Positions 59,078-64,000 of a DNA stretch of 64,000 nt are shown here, one piece after another. The stretch is from Deltaproteobacteria bacterium (GTDB lineage Bacteria > Myxococcota_A > UBA9042 > PHBI01 > JACKFB01). Location of the stretch: positions 310,001 to 374,000 of the forward strand of contig JACKFB010000001.1 in NCBI GenBank assembly GCA_020632695.1. The letters run 5' to 3'. Under the pieces are notes generated by a model. It did not search any database and had not been told where the DNA came from. It was given only the letters and a program-made list of their open reading frames with translations. Position 1 is the first letter of the stretch, and every line of letters starts with the position of its first letter. Made by a program: the position numbers and the translations under genes.

Positions 59078-59733
59078 GGCAGCACCTCGCCCTGCGCGTG
59101 CCAGAAGGTCCCGCTGTTCTCCAGGGTGAGCTCCTCGATGCGGTCCAGCAGCGCCGCGGCGGCCTCGGCCGGTTCGCTCTGACCGCTTCCGCCGGTCATG
59201 TCCGTCCGCACGTAGCCCGGGTGCAGGATGGCGACGGCGATCTCGCGCCCGCGCAGGTCGTGGGCCAGCGACACCGACGCCGCGTTGAGCGCCGCCTTGG
59301 ACATGCGGTAGCCGTAGGCCCCGCCGGAGCTGTTGTCGCCGATGGAGCCCATCCGGCTGGTGATCATCGCGATCTTCGCCGGCCTGGCCATCCTGGGCAG
59401 CAGCGCGCGGGTCAGCCGCAGCGGCGCGATGGCGTTCACCTCGAGCTGGCGACGCACGCCGTCGAGATCCAGGTCGTCCAGCCCGCCCCGCAGCAGGATC
59501 CCCGCGTTGTTCACGAGCAGGTCCAGCGTCACGCCGGCCAGGCGCGTGGCCAGCGCGGCGACGTCCGCGCCCGAGGTGACGTCCACGTCGTCCTCGATGC
59601 GCGCGGGCAGCGCGGCCAGCTCGGGCGAGCGCTGGCGGCACACGGCGACCAGGTCGTATCCGCGCGCGATCAGGCCGCGGCTGAGCTCCAGTCCGATGCC
59701 GCGGTTGGCGCCGGTGACGAGTGCGGTGGGCAT
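59071..59733 (-). CDS. Short-chain dehydrogenase/reductase
   Basis: A 220-residue classical SDR: cofactor motif TGANRGIG (residues 7-14), NNAG in LLVNNAGILLRGG, catalytic Ser region MITSRMGS and YGYRMSK (Tyr and Lys). Arg15-like residues after the glycine motif suggest NADP. The C-terminal SGTFWHAQGEVLPW matches the CsgA/C-factor-like and 'sniffer' subfamily. Substrate unknown. First gene of a minus-strand set overlapping the lipoprotein hydrolase; divergent from the TetR gene across a palindromic operator. Confidence 0.93.
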   Translation of the reverse strand: MPTALVTGANRGIGLELSRGLIARGYDLVAVCRQRSPELAALPARIEDDVDVTSGADVAALATRLAGVTLDLLVNNAGILLRGGLDDLDLDGVRRQLEVNAIAPLRLTRALLPRMARPAKIAMITSRMGSIGDNSSGGAYGYRMSKAALNAASVSLAHDLRGREIAVAILHPGYVRTDMTGGSGQSEPAEAAAALLDRIEELTLENSGTFWHAQGEVLPW

Positions 59734-59835
59734 GCTGACTCCCGGTCCGGGGGCGCGTTCCTCGCGCCGTGCGCGGGGCAGCATAGCGGAGAATCCCTCG
59801 CAGGGAAGGCCCCGTCCGCGCAGCATCCGCCCTCC

Positions 59836-59853
59836 TGACTGGACGGCCAGTCA
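59836..59853. promoter_or_regulatory. 18-bp palindromic operator between SDR and TetR genes
   Basis: TGACTGGACGGCCAGTCA: two perfect 7-bp arms (TGACTGG/CCAGTCA) around 4 bases. It lies 39 bases before the TetR ATG and 103 bases before the SDR ATG. Arm size and spacing are typical of a TetR-family site, so the adjacent regulator probably controls itself and both flanking transcripts. Confidence 0.65.
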
Positions 59854-59891
59854 AGGCGCCGCTACACTGGCCGCGTGCCCGGGAGCCCCGC

Positions 59892-60512
59892 ATGACCCAT
59901 CAGACCCCACTGCGCACCGAGAACGAGTCGGTGTTGCGCATCCTGGACGGCGCCGCGCGCTGCTTCGGCCGCCGCGGCTACCACGGCACCTCGATGCAGG
60001 ACATCGCCCGCGAGTCGCAGGTCTCGAAGTCGCTGCTGCACTATCACTTCGACTCGAAGGAACACATCTTCCTCGAGGTCCAGCTCCGCGTCATCCGTGA
60101 GGTGCGCGCGCGCATCACGACGCTGGTGGCCGGCTCCACCGGCGGCGCCCCCCTGCACGAGGCGCTCGCCGAGGTCTTCGCGTTCTTCGAGCGCGAGATC
60201 GACCAGATCGCCATCCTCCTCGAGCTGCGCAACGTCCTGGCCATCCACCCGAGCTTCGGGACCCACCTGCGCGAGTTCCGCGAGGCCGTCATCCAGCTCA
60301 TCGTCGACGGCATCCACGAAGTGCTGGGCTCCGCCGCCGACCGCCTGATCCTGCCGCCGGAGCGCCTCGCCCCGATGCTGGGCACGCTCTTTCACGGCCT
60401 GCTGGTCGATCTGGCCTTCGCCGCCGACCAGCGCGACCGCGAGGCGACGCGTCAGGTCTTCGAGGACTTCGAGCTGCTGATCCTGCGCGCGCTGCTCATC
60501 GACGCCGCCTGA
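59892..60512 (+). CDS. TetR/AcrR-family transcriptional regulator
   Basis: A 206-residue protein. The N-terminal HTH is standard: ILDGAARCFGRRGYHGTSMQDIARESQVSKSLLHYHFDSKEHIF (about 16-60). The C-terminal ligand domain is helical, with FAFFEREIDQIAILLELRNVL and LGTLFHGLLVDLAFA, consistent with a hydrophobic or acyl ligand. It is followed 14 bp later by the diiron protein gene in the same operon, and a perfect palindrome lies upstream. Likely a repressor of the diiron, SDR, hydrolase and sohB genes (inference). Confidence 0.93.
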   Translation: MTHQTPLRTENESVLRILDGAARCFGRRGYHGTSMQDIARESQVSKSLLHYHFDSKEHIFLEVQLRVIREVRARITTLVAGSTGGAPLHEALAEVFAFFEREIDQIAILLELRNVLAIHPSFGTHLREFREAVIQLIVDGIHEVLGSAADRLILPPERLAPMLGTLFHGLLVDLAFAADQRDREATRQVFEDFELLILRALLIDAA

Positions 60513-60526
60513 AGGGAGGCCCTGCC

Positions 60527-61582
60527 ATGTTCGGATACCGCCGCCACCACAGACGCACGCTCGCCTACGGCATGTTCCAGCCGGAGGACCACGGCCTGGC
60601 CGCGAAGAACGCTCGCGTGCTCGAGCGCATCTACCACAAGGGCCAGCGCCTGGCCTGGGACGGCAAGGAGGTGCTGGACGCGCTCATCGCCGAGCACGGC
60701 CCGCCCACCATGCCCGAGGAGACCAAGCAGGCCCTGGGGCGCGTGTTCGCCATCATCATGTGGGGCGAGCTGGCCGCGTGGCGCATCAGCGCGGAGCTGG
60801 CCGACGAGATCGAGCCGCTCGAGCCGAAGATGGCCGCCACCAGCCAGGCCCACGACGAGGCGCGCCACTTCTACGTGATGCACGACTACCTGGAGGCGCT
60901 CGGTGCGCTGCCCGACGGCATCGACCCGGGCGCCAGGCGCGTGCTCGAGGGCGTGATGAACGCGGACAGCCTCGCGAAGAAGCTGCTGGGCATGCAGCTC
61001 ATGGTCGAGCCGCTGGCCCTGACGCTCTTCCACGTGGTCAAGCGCCTGGACCTGGAGCCGGTGCTGACCCATCTGCTGCCCTACTACGAGCGCGACGAGG
61101 CACGGCACGTGGCCCTCGGCGTCCAGTACCTGCCGGCGCTGCTCGAGGGCGGCGGCCTGCTGGCCAGCCTCGACATCCTGCAGTACCAGTTCCAGCTCAT
61201 CACCTGGCAGCTCTGGTCCAGCTACGGCGTGGCGCGTGACGTGGCGACCCTGGGGCTCGACCCGCGCGAGCTGGTCCGCGTCGGCAAGGGCAAGCAGCTC
61301 GCCGCGCTGCGCCAGGTGTTCCACGACAGCCCCGTGCCGGTCAGCTTCCCCGAGTCGATCTTCAATCGCTATGTGGAGAGCGTCGTGGAGCTGACACTGC
61401 CCGACCCGACGGGCGCGCGGAGCCTGACCACGCGCATCCGACGCGCCATCCAGGCGGCGGTGTCACCCATCGAGCTGCAGGAGGTCGACGTGGACCCCGG
61501 CATACGCGACGACCAGGTCCCCCTCATCCGCGGTCTGGGCGCCGACGACGACCCGCGCGAACCCGCCATGGAAGCGGTTTGA
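60527..61582 (+). CDS. Ferritin-like diiron oxygenase-type protein
   Basis: A 351-residue helical protein with GGGAGG upstream of the ATG. Two iron-binding helix pairs are visible: WGELAAWRISAEL with SQAHDEARHFYVMHDYL, and MVEPLALTLFHVV with YERDEARHVALGVQYL, i.e. E...(D)EARH twice. This is the diiron pattern of ferritin-like oxygenases (AurF/acyl-ACP desaturase/fatty-acid or amine oxygenase relatives). The C-terminal 60 residues are charged and variable. With an SDR, a TetR regulator and lipid hydrolase next door, oxidation of a lipid-like substrate is a reasonable guess. Cytoplasmic. Confidence 0.85.
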   Translation: MFGYRRHHRRTLAYGMFQPEDHGLAAKNARVLERIYHKGQRLAWDGKEVLDALIAEHGPPTMPEETKQALGRVFAIIMWGELAAWRISAELADEIEPLEPKMAATSQAHDEARHFYVMHDYLEALGALPDGIDPGARRVLEGVMNADSLAKKLLGMQLMVEPLALTLFHVVKRLDLEPVLTHLLPYYERDEARHVALGVQYLPALLEGGGLLASLDILQYQFQLITWQLWSSYGVARDVATLGLDPRELVRVGKGKQLAALRQVFHDSPVPVSFPESIFNRYVESVVELTLPDPTGARSLTTRIRRAIQAAVSPIELQEVDVDPGIRDDQVPLIRGLGADDDPREPAMEAV

Positions 61583-61595
61583 CCGCGTAACGCGC

Positions 61596-61635
61596 GCGGA
61601 TCTGCCAGGATCTTCCGGGCCCTTCGCAGATCCGC
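61596..61635 (+). terminator. Terminator after the diiron protein gene
   Basis: Perfect 10-bp arms GCGGATCTGC (61596-61605) and GCAGATCCGC (61626-61635) around a 20-base loop, 13 bases after the stop, followed by a short T-run (CATTTTCGG). Confidence 0.6.
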
Positions 61636-61777
61636 ATCCATTTTCGGCATACCCCGTTAAGTTCCTCCGGCGGCGATTCGTTGAACCCAGAGTAGGCAGG
61701 ACGATACGGCAGGCGAGCCACCCGGCGACGGGCGCCGCGGCCCCGCGTCCGGAACCACTGGGAGCGCACGAGTCACC

Positions 61778-62701
61778 ATGAGCCCGCACACCCACACCGA
61801 GCCCAACGCGATGAAGAGCACGCCCGAGGCGCTGCGCATCATCGCCGAGCTCGAGGCGCAGGTGGCGAGGCTGCAGGAGCAGGTCGAGGAGCTCGGCGCC
61901 TACCGCGAGCTGGCCCACCGCGACGCCCTGACCGGGCTGCGCAACCGCCGCTACTTCGACGAGCGCCTGGCCGAGGAGATCTCCCGCGCCGGCCGCTCCG
62001 GGCAGTACGACTTCAGCGTCCTGCTCATCGACGTGAACGGCCTCAAGGTCATCAACGACACGGACGGCCACCAGGCCGGGGACCGCGCCATCCGCGAGGT
62101 CGCCGCGTTCCTCGAGGCCAGCTTCCGCCAGTACGACATCTGCTGCCGCATCGGGGGCGACGAGTTTGCCGTCCTCCTGCCGGGGATGGCAAACCACGAG
62201 CTGCCCAGGGTGCTCGCCCGTCTGCACCGCGCCATGGTGCACGCGCAGCGTCAGGGCGTCCTCACGGTGGGCATCGCCGTCGGCGCGGCCACCTGGGGGC
62301 GCGCCACCTCGGACGCCGCCTCGCTCATCGCCGCCGCCGACGCGGCCATGTACGCTGCCAAGCTCCGGATGAAGGAGGGCGGCGACTTCACGACGGCGGT
62401 CGAGGCCATCGCGCCCGCCGCCGAGGCCACCCGGCCATCGGTTCTCATCCCGGTGCTGGCCGCGCGCATGTTCGCGCCGCCTGCGCCGGGGCTACGCACG
62501 CATCGGGACGCCCGCCGCGCCTTCACGCGCGCACGCTGGCGCCCCTTGCCCGGACACGACCCCCCGCCGCCGCCACAGCGGGCGCCTGGGTGGTCGGACC
62601 ATGCCTCTGGGGGGAGGTTTTCGGACCGTCGGGGACCCCGCACGCGAGGGGGTTTCGCGGAAGGGATCATTGGCTCCTTACCTCTGACGCGGTTGAGCTG
62701 A
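61778..62701 (+). CDS. Diguanylate cyclase (GGDEF)
   Basis: A 307-residue cytoplasmic protein. A coiled coil (residues 15-45) leads to a GGDEF domain (46-205): RDALTGLRNRRYF, VLLIDVNGLKVINDTDGHQAGD, RIGGDEF (active site 126-130), and the product-inhibition I-site RQYD (117-120) five residues before it. It should make c-di-GMP from two GTP and be feedback-inhibited. No sensor domain. The last ~75 residues are Arg/Pro-rich and poorly structured; the frame is supported by the strong terminator 18 bp after its stop. An internal ATG at residue 12 is an alternative start. Confidence 0.9.
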   Translation: MSPHTHTEPNAMKSTPEALRIIAELEAQVARLQEQVEELGAYRELAHRDALTGLRNRRYFDERLAEEISRAGRSGQYDFSVLLIDVNGLKVINDTDGHQAGDRAIREVAAFLEASFRQYDICCRIGGDEFAVLLPGMANHELPRVLARLHRAMVHAQRQGVLTVGIAVGAATWGRATSDAASLIAAADAAMYAAKLRMKEGGDFTTAVEAIAPAAEATRPSVLIPVLAARMFAPPAPGLRTHRDARRAFTRARWRPLPGHDPPPPPQRAPGWSDHASGGRFSDRRGPRTRGGFAEGIIGSLPLTRLS

Positions 62702-62718
62702 TACTCCGACGATCCGAC

Positions 62719-62771
62719 GAAATCTCGAGGCGGTCGGGGCCTGTTCTCCGCCGCGGCCGCCTCGAGATTTC
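62719..62771 (+). terminator. Strong rho-independent-type terminator
   Basis: Perfect 15-bp arms (GAAATCTCGAGGCGG at 62719-62733; CCGCCTCGAGATTTC at 62757-62771) around a 23-base loop, followed by TTCTTCTA. It begins 17 bases after the diguanylate cyclase stop. The rest of the gap to 62944 holds no gene. Confidence 0.75.
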
Positions 62772-62944
62772 TTCTTCTACGCTGACTCGCAGCACCCCCT
62801 CGCGGCCCGCGCCGTGAGGTTCGCCGAGAGCCGCCACCGAGACGCCCCGGGCGGCTCGTCGGCGCAGTGAAAGTGCTCAAGGCACCGCCAGGTCGGGCCG
62901 TTGTTCGTGGATGCCCCACACTTCGAATCGAAGGACGGCTCTCC

Positions 62945-64000
62945 ATGAACGCTGCCCAATCCTGGAACGACACCCGCCTCTTCATCGAGAACCTGAGCGC
63001 GCTCGAGGAGGTCGATCCCGGGCTCGCTGCGCGGCTGTCGGAACCCGTGGGCACGGAGCACGTCATCTTCGGCGCGGACGGCGACGTGGGGCTGCGCTGG
63101 CGCGGCGAGACGCACCCTCTGGCCGTCGAGTCGGCCAGCGACGAGCTGGAGTGGCTGGACCTCGAGAGCGGGGCGCCCGTCATCGTGTTCGGCGTCGGCA
63201 CCGGCGACCAGCTCCGGCGCGTCCTCGACGCGACCGAGGAGACGCCGGTCATCGCCTGGGAGCGCGACCCGTGGCTGCTCGGACTGGCCATCGGCTTCTT
63301 CGACTTCGCCAAGGAGCTGCGCTCGGGCCGCCTGCGTCTGGCGCTGGGCGCGGACCTCTTCGACATCCTGTCCGAGGCCTCCAACGACCCGAACGCCATC
63401 TTCCACCCGCTGCTCACGGCGGTGTACCGCAACGAGTGGCGGCTCTTCTGCGAGGGCGGCGCGCGTCCTCGGGCGCTGGTCTCCACCGGCGGTGCGCTCT
63501 GCGACGAGGTCTCCGACGGCCTGCTCGCCGCGGGCAAGGCGGTCTACACCCTGGACCTCCACAGCCTCTCGGCCGTGGAGATCGACCACGCCATCGTCAA
63601 GTCCGGCGCCGACCTCCTCGTGGTCGCCGAGTACACGGCCACCCTGGCCGAGTTCTGCGCCGACCGCGGTCTGCGCCTGCTCATCTGGGAGGTGGACCAC
63701 CACACGCTCCCGGTTGCGGCCGCCACCGGACCGACCGCCCACGTCCGGGTCTGCACCTCGGCGCCGGCGCGCCAGGCCGCCTGGCGTGACGCCGGCTACG
63801 AGCAGGTGCTCCACGTCCCCGTCGGCGCCGACGTCGAGTTGCGCCGCCCCATCACCTTCAAGCCCGCCGACATGGCGCGCTACCTGTGCTCGGTGGCCAC
63901 CGTCGGCCCCAGCCTCGTCGACGAGGCTCGGCGCGCCCAGGGCCGCTTCATCGGGATGGTCACCGCCTGGCTCGGCCGCGGGCTCGAGGGTTCCCACGAA
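62945..64000 (+). CDS. CgeB/Maf-like glycosyltransferase-type protein, 3' end cut by window
   Basis: 352 codons are visible with no stop before the window end. ATG at 62945 starts MNAAQSWNDTRLFIENLSAL. Segment APVIVFGVGTGDQLRRVLDATEETPVIAWERDPWLLGLAI resembles the start of Maf/DUF115-like glycosyltransferases. GADLLVVAEYTATLAEFCADRGLRLLIWEVDHHT followed by CTSAPARQAAWRDAGYEQVLHVPVGAD follows the CgeB (DUF3880) pattern in which 'W..D.P' precedes an 'a.R...w...G...v..lP.aad' helix. Protein or spore-surface glycosylation is a possible role. The catalytic C-terminal half is missing from the window, so the assignment is provisional. Confidence 0.7.
   Translation, partial: MNAAQSWNDTRLFIENLSALEEVDPGLAARLSEPVGTEHVIFGADGDVGLRWRGETHPLAVESASDELEWLDLESGAPVIVFGVGTGDQLRRVLDATEETPVIAWERDPWLLGLAIGFFDFAKELRSGRLRLALGADLFDILSEASNDPNAIFHPLLTAVYRNEWRLFCEGGARPRALVSTGGALCDEVSDGLLAAGKAVYTLDLHSLSAVEIDHAIVKSGADLLVVAEYTATLAEFCADRGLRLLIWEVDHHTLPVAAATGPTAHVRVCTSAPARQAAWRDAGYEQVLHVPVGADVELRRPITFKPADMARYLCSVATVGPSLVDEARRAQGRFIGMVTAWLGRGLEGSHE

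Noticed and set aside
62520..62701. Frameshift in the last part of the diguanylate cyclase gene
   Set aside because: The Arg/Pro-rich tail looks odd, but the strong terminator starts right after this stop codon, which supports the frame as read.

Overview
The window is a GC-rich bacterial chromosome segment carrying 43 protein genes that I can support, two of them cut by the window edges, plus weaker candidates and gene remnants. Many products have lipobox signal peptides followed by Ala/Asp/Pro-rich linkers. There is also a MYXO-CTERM-like tail, a giant Ser/Thr kinase hybrid, SUMF1 and FHA proteins, and a TamA/TamB pair. Together these suggest a Myxococcota (former deltaproteobacterial) genome. 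This is an inference from gene content. No rRNA, tRNA, CRISPR array, prophage or plasmid functions were seen.

Layout: 1-3.2 kb holds secreted proteins (a mannan-binding-like module, a SUMF1-fold protein, a PQQ-type propeller). 3.4-10.2 kb is a two-gene TAM operon in which the Omp85 partner has a lipoprotein signal (TamL-like). 10.2-15.1 kb (minus strand) has an unknown protein, a persulfide dioxygenase-rhodanese fusion overlapping a GH3 lipoprotein, and a membrane-anchored FHA protein. 15.4-23.2 kb has a large unknown lipoprotein and a three-gene envelope export operon (LolA-like, beta-barrel, MMPL/RND). 23.2-35.7 kb mixes an amidase fused in frame to a lipoprotein, an HDOD protein, GloB, several secreted unknowns, PyrC and a flavin-type PPOX protein. 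35.9-39.4 kb has a Cys-rich lipoprotein and a REP-associated (RAYT/IS200-like) transposase. 39.4-46.4 kb is a signalling island: a 1538-residue Ser/Thr kinase/AAA/TPR/GAF/histidine kinase, a lone receiver domain, and an ATPase/HD-GYP fusion. It ends in a long nested palindrome.

47.5-51.1 kb contains a Rieske oxygenase of the KshA/cholesterol-desaturase type. It is associated with two palindromes matching the KstR-type operator pattern TnnAACnnGTTnnA, one of which also lies before a 59-codon ORF. A DUF1648 membrane protein and an FMN glutamate-synthase-like protein follow. 51.1-55.9 kb pairs a TPR/copper-monooxygenase-like/haem lipoprotein with a redoxin lipoprotein (TTGA overlap), divergent from an OPT transporter. 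55.9-61.6 kb is a lipid/redox-flavoured group: SohB, an alpha/beta hydrolase lipoprotein and an SDR, divergent from a TetR regulator and a diiron ferritin-like protein, with a palindromic operator between. The window ends with a diguanylate cyclase with a strong terminator and a truncated CgeB-like protein.

GC-rich 6- and 12-bp repeats recur in both linkers and intergenic DNA. The most noteworthy observations are the TamL-like gene, the amidase/MYXO-CTERM/lipoprotein read-through ORF, the KstR-like operators at the Rieske gene, the ATPase/HD-GYP fusion, and the nested palindrome in a genome that carries a RAYT.
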